A stretch of DNA of 64,000 nt from Melanocharis versteri (taxonomy: Eukaryota; Chordata; Aves; Passeriformes; Melanocharitidae). Below, piece after piece: positions 23,001 to 38,000 of the stretch. The translations under genes and the position numbers were made by a program. The notes under the pieces are model-generated. The model did not search any database and was not told the DNA's origin. It saw only the letters and a list, made by a program, of their open reading frames with translations. Numbering within the stretch: the stretch's first letter is position 1; each line of letters starts with the position of its first letter. The stretch covers positions 622,060 to 686,059 of the forward strand of contig VZTG01001869.1 of assembly GCA_013397845.1 (NCBI GenBank), given 5' to 3'.

Positions 23001-26000
23001 TGGCCTTCAGATTCACTCTAGGGCCTGCCTGAGCCCAATTCTACTCTGGAGTAGGTGACAGAAGGCTGCATAGACAGCAGTGCTCTGGAGTGGCTCAGAA
23101 AAATCACAATATTCTTTCTTCCTAAAAGAATTTTCATTTGCAAGTGGAAGCCTGGCCATGGGCAGTAATGAAAATGCAGATCATCTATCATACTAAGAGA
23201 CTGACTGTGTTCTGGATTAATCTACTGCTTAATCTGTATTAGATAACGTGAGCAAATAAGATATGAGACTGCAGCATATTCAGCTGTCTTCATTTTGCTC
23301 TGAGTCCTTTATGAGGGAAAATCAATTTGATTGTATCACAGACAATGTGGACAATGGGGAGAGAAGGAAGAAGACTCACATTTGAATACCCCTTTTCACA
23401 AAGGATCTGTTCTAGCAGAGCTGAAAAGCAGGTGAACATCCCAATTCCTCCTCCAAAACACACTGCCAGGATGATGTATGGCTTGTTTCTCAGGAGCTAA
23501 AAAAAGAAGTTTATGTAAATAGGTGGAGGAGGAAAAAGGCCTGGCTGTGACAGCAGACTTGAGGGTCAGCAGCTCTGACTTCTCAGTTGAAAATGCTGAC
23601 AAAGTTAACCCCATGATCATTGACAAAAGTATGGCTTTGTCCTGTCAGTTCAGCCAGAGGACACGTTACAATGGGGACTGTGTAGGGAGGAAGGAACTCT
23701 TCAGTGCTCAAATTCTTCCTTTGCTTTGCCATGTGCTATCCGACCTGTTAGCACGTCTGTTCAGAAGACTCAGGTTGTGTGGTACTCTTGGGATAAGCCT
23801 AAAAGTCTGTCTGTTTGAGCTATCTGAATGGCAGCCAGCCCAGAGATGAATGGTCACATAGCATCTCTTGAAGCTTTGCTGTGAGCAGCTTCCATTCCCT
23901 GAGGAAGGAAGGGATCCTGATCTCCTTCAAGGGGCTCTCCATGGCAGGTTTGGGAGAGTGGCATTCGGAGTCTGCTTTGTAAGCAGAGCCTTCAGCATAT
24001 CCCCACCTTGCAGGGCTGCATCCCTCACTCCAGCACGGCAGTCCCTATGCTGTAACACTTACCATTTTAAGCCCTGTGAAGAATGGCTGTGAGTTGGAGT
24101 TACTGGCACTGGCCGACGGAGGCGTAGGCGGGACCTTCTCGTGAATCCCCAGAGTTGCTAGAGCACAGGCTGTTACTGCTGGGACAGCATAAATACCCAG
24201 CTACGCAACAGAAGGACAAGACAAGTTACCAGTCTTTCCAGCTCCACCACCTCCAAACAAATAAATCAGCTGGACCCAAATTAGCCCACCTGACTGATTA
24301 AAGCAGTTTTCATTTACCATCAATGGAATGTGCTTTCCTTCAGGAACTAGTGCAGGTGACAACAAGTTTGCGATAAGAATGCCCAAGGGATTGGCTGGAA
24401 GGAAATAAAAGAAAAAAATTTTTTCATGCAAGCATTTAGAATCGTGTATCCAACCCTATTGCCTGCCACCGCCACAGCTGCAGTGTGCAGCACTGTACTG
24501 AATAAGGACAGAACAAGGCATATATAGGGAGAACCAGGAGGGGAACATTTGGAGAAGCTGACTGTGTGGTCTTACTATTGCCACATCTGTTGTCTCAGCC
24601 CCAAGAAGTCCATTCTATAAAACCATCTCCCTTCAACTCTTAACTCCTGTAATCTGTTTTTCAACTACAGGCTATGATGTCCTCACTCTCACAAGGCTGC
24701 CTCAGTAAATGTCAAGCTGAAGGGACAAAATTAGATGGGCAATTGTCATCTGTCCTGGTGTTACATAGCAAGAGTTACAGAGGTGTTTTTCCTTCTGTAT
24801 TCCCCTATGCCATTAGGCAGGTATACATTGTGAACAGGATTCCCCTGCTCAAGGGTGAACAGCCACAGCTCTCTTAGCCTCTGCTGCCATGAGAGATGCT
24901 CCTTTCCCTTAATTGTCTTAGTGGCTTCTTAACTGCACTTACACTAATACGTCCATGTCCTTCTTATAGACAGGAATCTACAACCAGACACAGCTCTTGA
25001 GATGTGGACAGGCGACCTCCCTCAAGCTGCTGGCAATGCTCTTTATGAGGGTCACCATTACTTTTCTTTGTCAAAAGGCCATGAACAACATGACAGCTCT
25101 CTAAAGTGACACTAGGTCATTCCTGAGACCTTTCAAGCCTTTATACTTCCTTTGCAAAGGCCAGGCAGGTATACAAGTTGATCTCTGCTATCAACTACAA
25201 AAATCACATGGCAGCAGAGAATCCTGCAGATTTCGTACAGGAGGAAGCAGTTGCATTATTATGGTGCTGGAGCTGAGCAGTGTGTGAAGCAGCACTCCTG
25301 GGACTCAGCTTAGGAACATCCAAAATTGCAGGCAACATTTTTTTAATATTAAGGCAACATTCTGCTAATAGTCCAACAAGTAAAGCTGCTTCTCTACCAG
25401 TATGCAGGGATGTTGCTGGATGGGGCAAGAGACTCAGTGACAAAGGACACAGAAAACACCAAGGTATTCAATGCCTTCTTCACCTCTTTTGTGACTGGTA
25501 ACACTGACCTTCAGCCCTGAGATCAGAAGTAAAGTCTGAAGCAATGAAGATTTACCCTCAATGGAGAAAGACTAGGTTGGAGAACATTAAATAAGCCAGA
25601 CATGGGACAGATGGGATGCATCACCACTGAAGCAACAGATTGTTTTCATTGTGAGGCCATTTTTGGTTACCTTTAAAAGGCCACAGCAATTCCAAGAGGC
25701 TCCTGAGGGCTCGAAGAGAGCAAATGCCACTCCCATCTTCAAGAAGAACAAGAAGGAGAATCCAGGGAACTCCAGGCCTTTCAGTCTTACTTTGTTCCCT
25801 GGCAAGATCATGGAACAATCAACCACCATTTCCAGACACATGAAGGATGACAAGATGAAAAGGAAAAATGCTTAATTAACCTGGTAGCTTTTATACAGTG
25901 AAATGACTGCTGGATGGATGAGGAAAGAGCAATTGACACTGTCCCCATAACAACCTTGCAGACAAGCTGATGAAGTACTGGCTAGACAAGGGAACAGTGA

Positions 26001-29000
26001 GATGAACTGAAACCCAGCTGAAAGGCTGGGCCCAGAGGATTGTCATTACTGACATGAAGACCTGCTGGAGGCCAGTCATCAGTGATGCACCCCAGGGTGC
26101 TGATACTGGGGCCATACAGTTTTCCTGGATGACAGGACAGAGTGCACCCACAGCTATTTTGCAGATGATGTGACACTGGGAGGAGTGATTTGCAGAAGAG
26201 ATGGCCATGCTGCCATTCAGAGGCATTGCAACAGACTGGAGAAACAGGCAGAGGGCAACCTTGTAAAGTTCCACTAAAGGAAATGTAGTATGTTGCACCT
26301 GGGGAAGAATAATAACTCGTCCACGAGTATGCCTTGAGACTCACCAACTGGAAAGCAGCTCTGCAGAGAAGGACCAGAGGAGGAGTGGGCAGGGGGTCCT
26401 GGTGGACACCAACTTGACCATCAGCCAGCAACACAGCCTTCTGATAAAAAAAGCCACCAGAATCCTAAGCTCAGCATTAGGCAGTGTTGTCAGTGGGAGC
26501 TGCTCTTTACCCTCTACTCAGTGCTAGCAAGTCCACATCTGGAGTATTGTGCGGAGTTTTCAGGTTCCCACCATGAGGGAGACATGAATTTACTGATCCA
26601 GAAAAAGAGAAAAGATGATTAGAGGACTGGAGCTTCTGTCATGTGAGGAGACACTAAGAGACCTGGGACTGATCAGCCCGGAGAAGATGCTGGAAAGCAG
26701 TTTTGCAGAGAAGGACGTGGGATCCTGGTGGATTGCCAGTTGACCATAAGCCAGCAATGCATCCCTGCAGAAAGGTGTCCAACAGCATGCTGGGTTGCAT
26801 TAGGAGGAGCAGGTGGAAGATCGTGATCCTCCTCCTCTGCTAAGCCCTGGTGAGAAACATACAGAGTGCCAAGTCCAATGCTGGGTTTCTCAATACAGGG
26901 TACCAAGTTAGTGGAGCAAGTCCAGTCAGGGGCCAAAGACATGATTAAAGGTCTGGAACATCTCTCATACCTAAGGAGACTGGGACAGCTGGGACTGGTT
27001 AGCCTGGAGAAAAGAACCTTGATCAGCAATTATAAGGATGGAACCAGACTTTTCTCAGTGGTGTACAAAGTGTAACACAGGAAACACTACCTGAATATAA
27101 ACTTCTTTACTGTGATAGCTGTTCAGCACTAAAACAAGATGCTCTGATAGGCTGCTACACCTCCATCTGTGGAGATAATCAAAACCTGACTCAACATAAA
27201 CCTGAGCAACCTGGTCTAGACAACCCTGTTTGAGCAGGGGGTTGGACAAGATGATCCCAAGAGGTGCCTTCCACCTTCGTCTGTTCTATAATCATGCTGA
27301 GGCATCATTAATAGCCCTACAGCACACAACTGTAGCATTTCTACTCTGTGATTGGGAAAGTACTAGCTTATGATGCTGCTAAAATATTGCCTCCTTCTAA
27401 GTACATGGAAACAATTAAAGAACAGTTTCAAGGAGATGGATTACATCTTTTCTGTTGGGGTAAAATGCAACTGGACATTATAGGGGACTGCCTGTAAACT
27501 AGCAGCTGTTTCCATGAACTATCAACATGCTGAAGCAGTTGCAGAAGGTATAGATGAGGGTTGGAAATGTGAGCACTGGGCTAAATTTCAAAGGACTGAG
27601 ATCACCTGAGTAATTACATGGTTTCAGTTGCCTTCTTTTCCTGGGAAGAGCTATTACATGGCCTAGATTATGAATGGAAAGGAGGTCACTGGGTTAATTA
27701 ACTATACTTTATGATCCAGGCGTCCTGGTGGACTAGCTTGCAGTACTCTGTAGTGGGTCTGTGTGTTTTGTGGTCAGTGATGCTGGTCCACTGAAACTCT
27801 TCATGGTGTAGAAAATGACATACCAACAGACCTCAGTAAATGAAGAATCCTATGGATGAACCAGAGGTCACCTCTGTGGACTCAGACAACTCTTTCTACA
27901 TCTGACACAGGAGAATTTCTTGTGATCTTCACAGGGGATGAGTTCCTGGCCCTGCACTGCTTCTCTCTGAGTAAGTCTCTACAAATGATGGGTAGAATAA
28001 ACACTCAAGAGGTGAGTCATTAATCATTATGACAGCTGAGTCATAGTAATTTCAGCTGCTCAGCAGGATCCTGGGTGCAAGGTTCACATTTGTCACAAGA
28101 GCCCAGGGAAGCCTACCCATAGGCATTAACAGCAGGAGGCTGTAGGGCCAGTTTCTGTATGCAGCACTGATACTGCCAGTACTGGAATGCTGAGTGCTGC
28201 TCTGGTAATTACACAGGAAGTGGGCACTGATAAATTGGAGCAAGATGACACAAAAAGCTCACATCAGCAACAGGAAGAATGGAGACAAGTGGGAAGAAGC
28301 AAAGTGAAATTTGGCTGCAGAGTGGCTGGGTGGGAGCCATTCGGTCTTTCAAGACAAAGAGAAGAGCTGATTCTGTCCATAACTACCTGACAGACAGGTG
28401 CAACAAGACTGAATAGACGGGGCATAAAGAGCATCGAGATGAGAAGTAATATGTTGACATTTGCCATGAGCTAATTAACCACTGGATTAAATGACTGAGG
28501 CTATGGTAGATGCTCCTTCCAGACAGTATTTAAATTATTTTGAAATGAAATTCTGATATTGTACAGCAGACATTATGGATGTAACCAGGCATTATTAATG
28601 GAAGCCCTCCATAGAGCAACATGCAGGTGTTGCAGCAGACAAGAATCACAGCCAATTCAGTCTGCACTCTGACATCCCAACATGCCAGACGCTGAACAGC
28701 TTCAGGTCTTGGGATTCCACTGTTCCTTGCTCTTCAGCTTTGTTCTTTGTCATAGTTAGATTCATTTGGTTCTGTAAAGACTGAGGATGATATGTGAACA
28801 AAATGCTCTTTAGCTTCTCTGGCTGCTCTCTCACTTAAAAAGAGCAAGTTGCTTGCAGGCTGGGGTCCTTCAGGGCAGTGAAGCACTGAGTGCCCAGTGG
28901 TCCCTGGTAGTGCTTGTATCGTGCCACACTGACAACAGAGCTCCTTCTCTAGCAGGGAAGGTGAAGGTCTGCCTCAGCACTGGAAAACCAGGTGAGTCAT

Positions 29001-32000
29001 CATATCCACCCTATTCTAGGAAAAGCAGGGCAAAAATAATTTATTCGTTCTGACACCACAGATCCATTCTTGCTAAACAACAGTGCCCATGCTCTAGTCT
29101 AGCAGTAGCATTGGGAAAGCTGCATAGGGGTGCTCTTCTTTCCTCATGTCTAACTCTTCCTTACAGCTTCAAGGCAATGGGGAGGGAAGATGGCTGCTGG
29201 CTGTTTTGAGGGAAGGACAGATGGGGTTGCCATACACATGCAGGTACTGTGAGACTTCACAGCTGGAGCCAATGAACCAGCCCAGTTTCTGGAGCACCTC
29301 TCAAGTCCTTGGAGAAAAGAGGAAGAGATTTCTTTGGCTGCTGGGTAAAATGTCACATGAAGGGAGGAAACAGGTCTATCAAGTGCAGTATCCTGTCTCT
29401 ATGTGTGCCCAAAGGAGCCAAGAGTGGAATGTGATGAGTGCAAGCTTATCTGGTGCCTCTCCTCCAGTTTCCCAGCTTCCAGGCACTTAGCAAGGCAGGT
29501 GTGCTTTCTGTAGTCCTGCCATTTAGCATCCCCAACATGTTTGTGCAGACAGACAAGTATACTTTATCTGTGTGTGCATACATACCAATTAGGAATATGT
29601 GCTCAGCCTTCCTACTGGATGAACTAGTGGGCAAAATTGCCACAGCAGCCTCACCTCACCTCTATCCAGTTACAGAATTTGGCAACTGTGACCATTGACA
29701 CTACAATGCAATTTAAGACACCTTCCTAAGAAACTGCAAAATTAAGGCCACTAAGGAGTTAGTAACATTAAGGGCTGTCTTCAGCCTATGTGATATTTGG
29801 GCAAAGATGACAACCTGGTCCTGGAAGAGAGGAAAAATGTCAGGAGTCTGGGCGGCTTATTCTGAGCATTGCACCTGGATGTGGCTTACACCCACTTCTT
29901 GCTTGCCTGTTTTGTTGCATATGACTACAAGACTCTTGGGTGGAGCTGTATTTGCAAGGGAAAATGGCTGTAGTACAAAGGACTTCTCTCTGCCTGCTGC
30001 CTCTGACAGGCAAACAAATTGCTAGAAAGTTCTGTGAGGCAGCAATGCTACTTCGCAGCTACCACTTACACATTGATGCAATCATATTTGCTGTCGCTCT
30101 CTGATGATCCGGGAACCATAGTGCTGCCAGCTTTGTTGGTGAAAAGATGATTAGAGGCTGTGCTAATGCACAGAAGCATTGCCCAATAAACAGGTACCAG
30201 TAACTCTGGGAACCCAAGCTCAGGAACTTCAGAACGCTGAACATCCGGGTGATGCTACCAACCATGTTCAGCCATGCACTCAGGACCACCTGCAGTGAGC
30301 AGAAACAGCCAGGGTTTGTCTGCTGAAGCCTGAAGGGCAGAACTTAATACAATAGATTAGCATGAGCAGGGTCTCAAATGCACTACAGGAGACACTGGGT
30401 ATTAGTAATCACTGCCTGCAGACCATCCCCACCCCTCTGGGCCACTGGAAGATGCTCCTGATGCTACCTGCCTCCGTAGGGAGCAAGGTGGCTGTCTTGG
30501 CCCTGTGTAAGAACCACATTGATGAGAAATCCGAAGTTCACTAATTACACCTGGCTGTCAAGTTTGCGCCATCACCCGTATTTTGCTGTGACAATCCAAA
30601 GATCATGGCAATGAATCATCCAGCTCATGGATCCTGCAAATGCTCTTCTATACTTTTAGCATGCTAGTGTTTCAGTGCCACATTCCACAACACAATTCTC
30701 GGATTGTGTAGAGATCTCAAGTTGGGTTAGCAGAGACCAAGCTCTGACCTGACAGGGGTCCCTTGCTTGCACTCTGCCCTGCTATTCCTTAAACTGGTCC
30801 TGCCAACAAAATTGTGGTGCTGAGACTTTTCCACAGCAAATCTGACCCAATTACAGAAAGCTCTTCACAGAGCCAGCTCGAAGTATCCATCCCTGTCAGT
30901 TGGCTAAGACAACAAAAAAATTAAAGTTGGAAAAGGCAAGCAAGGATGCAACTTTATTCTGACTTTTCCCACTTCTCTCTCCACTATCACAGAGGTGATG
31001 TTACTGAACTAGGATAGAGCTTTCAACGTGCTAATTCTCTGCAGCATTTAGCAAGATTCCTATTCAAAGCGTGTATTTTACTGCTTTGTGCATCTACTGC
31101 TACCTCTAGGTGAAACTTCCTCAGGGAAACAGAACACTTAAACTCACAGCACATCGGAGCCCCACGCTGTCGAGGACCCACGTTGCCACCAGACCAAATG
31201 GGATTGAGATGAGGAGGTACACCATTGAGAGCCAGTTGACTGTCTCCAGGGAAATGTGGAAGTAAGCAGCTGTCTTATCAGCCACAGGAGCAAATGTCAG
31301 CCACACCTGCAGAACACAGACCAAAAATGGGTAAGCATGAACACCTCCAACAGAACAGAAATTCAGCATCCCCTCTAACTGAGTTGTGAAGAGGCTCGCT
31401 CTCTTAGTCTCTCCTTGAAATTAGGATGTTAGGGCTGGTAATAAAAACCCTCAGCGTCTGCAGTTACTTGGCCCAGAGCACCTCATCCATTTCACTGCCT
31501 CATCCCCAATCCCCTAGTCCTGATGCTGGAGGCTGGCAAAAGCAGAAGTCAGTACCTTTTTCTGTCCCTATGTTGACCATGTTGGCCCTGATGCACTTAT
31601 TTACCTGATGTAAACCACATGGAATCCTTCTGTGTTAGCATAAACAAAATAGAAGCTCCCATCTCCTCTCTGCAGCTAAGATCCTCTTAAACTCAGACTG
31701 GTATTTTCAGTTCCATTTGTAATACCTGGATGTGGCCTTGTAAGAACAACTTTACTATGTGTCAGCCAAGAGATACATTATTCCCTGCCTTCCTAGACAC
31801 ACTCAACAGTTAGAAAAGGATCTAGAGATTGCATAATTTTATGTATCAGAACACAGAGAGGTACACACAGAAGAGATACTTCAACAACTATTCACATTTT
31901 TCTTCCAGTACCACATCTGAGCACAGCTCCCTAGACTTTGTTTTGGACACTGATTTCACGGTTCCTGTCTGCTTCTGGTTTCTTGTAAGAATGACGAGAC

Positions 32001-35000
32001 CAGCTTGATCCTAAAATCAGGTTCTGAGACAACATCCACAAGAAAGAAAAGGAGGTACTACAAGTTAGAGGATGTTTCCGTAGATTCTTTGCCAAGATGC
32101 GTCCTGGTGCTTTTCAAAAAAACTGGTCTAACCTGTTGAATGGCCTAACTATTCAATAATGTCGATGTGAGCTACTTCACTGCTAGAAGATGATCTTGCT
32201 GCTGCTGAATACTCAGGGTTATAAAGGTTGCAGAAGTGTGAACAAAAACTTCAGTTACAGCTTTCTACAAGAAAACTCCAGCCACAGTCAGTTTCCAGGT
32301 ATTCCCCTCTGCCTGCAAACTGCAGCCAGCATCAGATGTGCTGTTTATGTGTAACTGAAAAAGGCTTGGGTAACCTCAGAGGAAGGTGTGCTCCTGCAAT
32401 CTTCTTCTTGTTATTTCCACTGTTCCTGGGGATTCTTTTCTTACATGCTAGGGCCATAAAAACTACCACATTAGACAGGAGCAGAAGGGGAGATGGACTT
32501 TTCTTCTCCCTAAGAGTCACTGTGTGAGAATAGCCACATGCAAATCATTCTTTACCTAGGCTTTTATCCTAGCAGGGATGCAATGAGTAAATGGTAGTAA
32601 CAGAGACGTTTTGAATATATTCTCAGCAGCCTTGCAAGGACTCCTAGCATCAGCCCTTTCTTCTCCTCTGAAAGGAGCTGCCACACCATATCTCCTGCAT
32701 TCAGCTCAAAGCTCACATCAGCATGCTGGGCTCAGACACACCTATGTGACATCAGTCAAGGGTCTGGTAGGGGATAGATTTCATGTTTACTCAGCTTCTA
32801 CAGCCAGGTGAATGAAGATGCTAGGTGCTGAAGGAAACTGTACTCTTAGACAACAAGGAGGCTAATCCAGGTCACTTCCCAGACTTCCATCAGACTGGGA
32901 TGGGAATTTAAATGTTTAATGCTAATGTAACTGTTTAGATGTTACAAGCATTACTAAGGCGTGAGTGTTAGTTTGCTTATGGGATGCTGAACTGCTGCTA
33001 AACAAATCCCAGCTGTGTATTTCCAGCAACAGCACTTCTGGGTTCCTCAACGCCTTCCACGTGGGGGTGGTGGTGATGAAACACTCTACCAGGAAAGAGT
33101 GTAATTAAACAGATGATACATTTTGTAAGCCAGCTTCAGGCACATTTTCCCCCCTCCTGCTTCTCAACACAAGATGCTCAACCATGCATTACATCATTAG
33201 GAAAGTGATGCCACAAGCCAGAGCACAGCATTTTCTGTTTGGTGACTGTATACATCTAGGTGATCTGGGATCAAGCACTCTGGCACAATTCCATTAGACC
33301 TAGTAAAACCATTTCTTGCAGAAAACCAAGCATATGGGCTACCCCATATTCCTATCTTGAGCAAGAGCTCCAGTTCTAGCATATCTATGTGAGAGCACAG
33401 AGAGTGGAAAGTTGCGGCTTGTCCAAGACCGAGCTTGTCCTTCAAAATAGGAAGTGGGTTTATTTATGGGTCTGGAGAAAAAAAGCATGTTTCATTGTTT
33501 ACCATGTGTTGCTCTAACAGAGAAATTCAGAACTGGGCAATGGAGCTCAAGACGCAGCTGTAGTCAGAGGGGCCACCAAATGCCCTTGCAACAAAGAGGT
33601 GGCATTGTGGAGTTTTGCCTACACAGGGAAATAGTGAGTATGCCACCTTCTGCTTTTGGTTTTCCCAGTTATGGTAACTTCACTCACAGTAGATAATAAG
33701 CTCTTCTGCTGTAAGCTAGAGCTTGTTTTTCTGAAACTTTGCATTGCCAAGGCTGGTACTTACCCAGGGGCTGTCCTGAGGTAAGTCCCCTCAGGTAGAA
33801 CAGGTAAAGAAGATGCAGCTCTTTCTTGGTGAGGCTGAAGTCCTGCAAGCTCTAAAGATGCAGAATAGAGACAGAGGTTCTGCCGTCTGCCACTCCCCAA
33901 GGGCCATGATCATCACTCATCTTTGCACACCAAAAACACAGAATCACAGGATGACAGAATATTTTGAGTTGGAGTGGACCAACAAGGATCATCAAGTCCA
34001 AGTCTTAACTGAATGGCCTGTATCAAAGCTTACCACTGTAGATCACAGTGACAGATGCATGAGGAAAGAGAATGTGTGAGGTTATAGGATGTCAGACCCC
34101 AGAAGCTCGTTGCTTCTAGGAGAGGTAAAGGAAGGACAAACAGAGAGAAACCTCTGTCCTTGCAGGGTTGTTCAGTCCTTGCAATTTTCAGTCCCTGCAC
34201 AAGCTTCACTTTGTGGAAATACACCCTTGTGGTCTGGTCAAGGTGCATGCAGCTCCATTGCCTGAGAGGCCACACAAAACCAGAGCCTCAGTGTGAGCTG
34301 CAGAAGGCATCAAGAGCAGCCTGTGTTACACAGTGCACTGCTTCATCCGTGCTCACGTGCGCTTCTCCAAAGGCAGCTCAATAGATGCCACAATGTCAAT
34401 TCCTGACTGCAATGGTGACAAGCAATTTTCACTCACCTACTATAGCTTATGTCCCTTCAAAGCCCTGCCAGGGTTGCAATTAATGAAAACCTTTTGGTAA
34501 GCTTTGGCAAAATTTCCAACTTGGTACAAGTTGGAGTGGGTGATTTTGGAGGTCAGCAGCAGTTCACTTTCTGGGCCATTGCATGTTAAGTCAAGAGATT
34601 TACACAGAAGCCCATGCAGAGCCACTAAATCACAGGGACTCTTACCTTTGCAAGCCAAAAAGCCTCAATGAGTTTGCGAGCTCAATCCCCTAACACTTGG
34701 CAAAACTCACTTCCCCAGCATTATCTCACAGACTTTGCCTTAGTTGTTCTCAAATTATAGCTCCTCCTGTAGTATAATCCAGTATCATTGCTTATTTCAC
34801 TGATGTTGTAGACCACGGTATTTGCTCCTTCAGCATTTGGTATGGACTCTTCTCTCCTTTCAGATATGCATCTAGCAGGATGTTGGAACAACCAGTATAA
34901 CAATATACACTGTTTCTTCTCCAAAGGCAGGAATTTTAGTTTCTACACTCTTCTTCTGAGCTCAAGCCTTAGAGACATGTTCATCTCACTGTGGTTTCCT

Positions 35001-38000
35001 CTGGTTTGAAAATAGCAAAAGCTCCAGTGCATGCTAGTCTGGTCTGGAAGACGTACCTCAGCACGCACTTCACTATAAAAACTTGTGCTCAGCAACTGAG
35101 GAAGGGGACAGAACGGCCCCTGATGATCCATAAGCCTGTTCTGGCTTGCACTGGAGTACAGCTGCAACTCCACTGCACACAGCTGGCTGACTGTGGAGCC
35201 ATGCCCCAACATTAGAAGAAAAGGACAGAAATGTTTTCCACCCTGAGTCTACTCATATCCTCAATTACAGGAGGGCCCCCTCCACACCTTCTTTAACAAT
35301 GAAGCTTGTAGGGCCACCAGGGCCAGGACACTGACACTCAAACTATCTGACTAGTACTGATTTGGGAATGGTAGTGGCTCCACTTTCAGCTCTCCTGCCC
35401 TTTGCTTTAACCTTCTTCTAGCTGACATTCTGTTTTTAATTCTCCTACACCTCCCAGAGACTGCTTGGTCCCCTCTCCATCAACTGAGACTTAATCTCCA
35501 TTAAAGGTGGCCGACAAGAAAGATGGAGAGGGACTTTTCACAAGGCAAATAGTGGTCGAACCACGGGGAATGGCCTTAAAATAAGGGAAGGTAGATTTAG
35601 ATTAGATATTAGGAAATTTACTGTAAGGTTGGCGAGGCACTGGAACAGGTTGCACAGAGAGGTTATAAACTCTCCATCTTCGGAGGTGTTCAAGGTCAGG
35701 CTGGATGAACAACTTGGTCTAGTGGAAGGTGTCTCTGCTCATGGCAGCGAAGTTGGAACTAGGTAATCTCTAATGTCTCTTCTAACCCATACCATTCTAT
35801 GATTCTATGATCATGATCCTACGATAATTGCAGGCCTGCGTGGGCATTCCTGTAATTAAAACAGGTTACAGCTGTTCTCATTCTGATTCTGTTCCTAAGT
35901 TTTTCTGTTGCCCTTTCTGATATCCTTGTAAACCCTTAGCTGATTCCCAGACATGTATCCTGTCCTCTTCCTCCCAGAATCAGCCCAACTCCTTGTTTTC
36001 CTCCTGCATTCATTCCCCTTCTAACTCCATCTTCTCCTGGTTCAGTTCTTCCACCCTATTGCCTTCATTGTTTCCACTCCCACACAGACTCCCCAGGACC
36101 AATTTCACCTGCAGGATCTGGTTTCCCTCCACCCATTCCAAGGGAGCCTAGTGTTTGCCCATCCTCCCATTTCTGCAGGAGGTTACTGGTGGGCTGTGAG
36201 ACACCAGTTTTCTGCCTGCAATGGTAAGCAAGGTGATGGCTGAAGGCAGGACTCCATACAGACTCTACATGTTGGTAAGCAACAGGTGTGAACTGTAGAA
36301 GGCAGCATCCATGACAGATGCGGGATTTTTGGAACTCAGAGTGTAGCAATGATATATTGATGCATCACACATATAACCAGGTACAGCTCTGCCAGAAGCA
36401 GTGCCAAACATGTTCTTCACAAAAGGCAAGCTGGTAATCAAAGCCTACTTTCCTCATGAACAAATCAAGATTCTAAAAGTAGAAAGCAAAATATCTGCAG
36501 AAAGGCAAACATATGCAATCAAGCAGGGTGGAAATCCGGCCACTTTGCCATGTCAGCAGTGGTATCAGCTGGCAAAGGTTGCTATATGGAGTGCTTTTCC
36601 ATGTCTGGCATACTGTATAGCTGACTAGACTGTAGCAATGACCCTGCAGTACCTTTTATGTAGAGTTTTAAAAGGAGGAGCCAAGGGGGATGTCCTGCAT
36701 GAAATGAGAACTTCTGCTTCGTAATAGGCACCAGCACAGCTCGCCAGTCTCCACATGGGCTTTGCCTACAGCAATTCTGCCAACTCCAGCATGCTTTCTT
36801 TCATGCACCTCAACACCGCTTCTCAGGTGATGTAGGATGTCTTTCTGTGACATGGATGCTGCCTCCTTCTCCCTTGAGACTGGACGATGAAGCCCTTACA
36901 CCAGAGTCCTCATCTTCAAGGTTAAAAGGGCCACAGAGTTTGGAAGCAAACAGTCCCTGGGCACGGGTGAAGGCACCCATGCTGACACAGGAGTCTAGGA
37001 CGTTAGGACAGAGGCGTGATCTTCAGAAAAGGCCAGATCCTTGCTAGGATGTCTCTTTTAGTCTCTACAGCTCTCAGGAGAAGTAGCAGGAAAAAAGAGC
37101 AGCAGCTGTGTGCGCATGCGTATCTACAGGGGCACTGCTGGAGCAGACAGGTGTGGGTAAGGAGCGTGTGCACCCTGCCCGGGAGCATGCCAGGCTCCAC
37201 TTGTGCAGCTCTCCTTCCTCTCCCAAGTACACTAAGTGGTGGTGTAAGTCCTCCAGTAGGTGAGTCAGGAGCCACTTGGCCAAGTGCAAGCCAGCTCCAA
37301 CTCCCTGCTCCTCCCCAGCTTGCTCATGCTGGTGAACACAGAACTGGGCAGTAGACACTCTCGGTTTCATTCCTCTGTCTTTTTTTGTGTCCCCAGTGCT
37401 AAAGCAAGAGAAAGTTCCTCCTGTGAAACACGAAGCTCCCACCTGTTCAGCTTCACAGGAAGGAGGAAAGAAGGAAGGAGCTATGTGCTTCAGTAGTTTA
37501 ATGCTACAGCAGCTGCAAGCATACCATGAATACTCTTAAATATTAAGCCTTCAGATGAAAAAAAACACACTCCAAACCCCAGCATAAGTTTGCAAAACAA
37601 ATCTGGGGAGAAACCACAGGCAGAGTTATGTCACCCCCCATCAGCACTGCTGCAAGAGACAGCTAGGGATAAATCATCTAAGCTTAACAGTGGTCAGAAC
37701 ATCCTCTCTGCCCAGGACTTCAGGCAGCAAGTGTATTATGCTGATGTCTGCTTACGGCTTTCTTAAGATAAGGCAGGAGTTTCTTACAATATATTGTCGG
37801 CTAGGAATTCCCACAATAGCCCTATTTAGGAAATGAGAACGAATTCCTGCTAAGGTAGTACCCAGTTTGTACAGCAGGGAGAGGCAGAGGCTTTTAAACT
37901 TAGGTCAGTAATAGAGGCACAAGTAAGGGGCTATTTATTGTTGGTGTAAAAGCCTCTATATCATATTAACCCCACTCTGCTCCAGTTAATGAAAGGATTT

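Larger units (their letters stand above)
24395..30069 (-). other. SLC49A3 intron 3
   Basis: A 5.7-kb intron that carries a chimeric CR1 pair at 25430-27295 in antisense to the gene. The remaining 27300-30069 and 24395-25430 show nothing recognisable. Confidence 0.85.

Noticed and set aside
25891..26434. Minus-strand frames of 135-150 codons in intron 3
   Set aside because: They are antisense to CR1 ORF2, whose plus-strand reading carries the reverse-transcriptase motifs.
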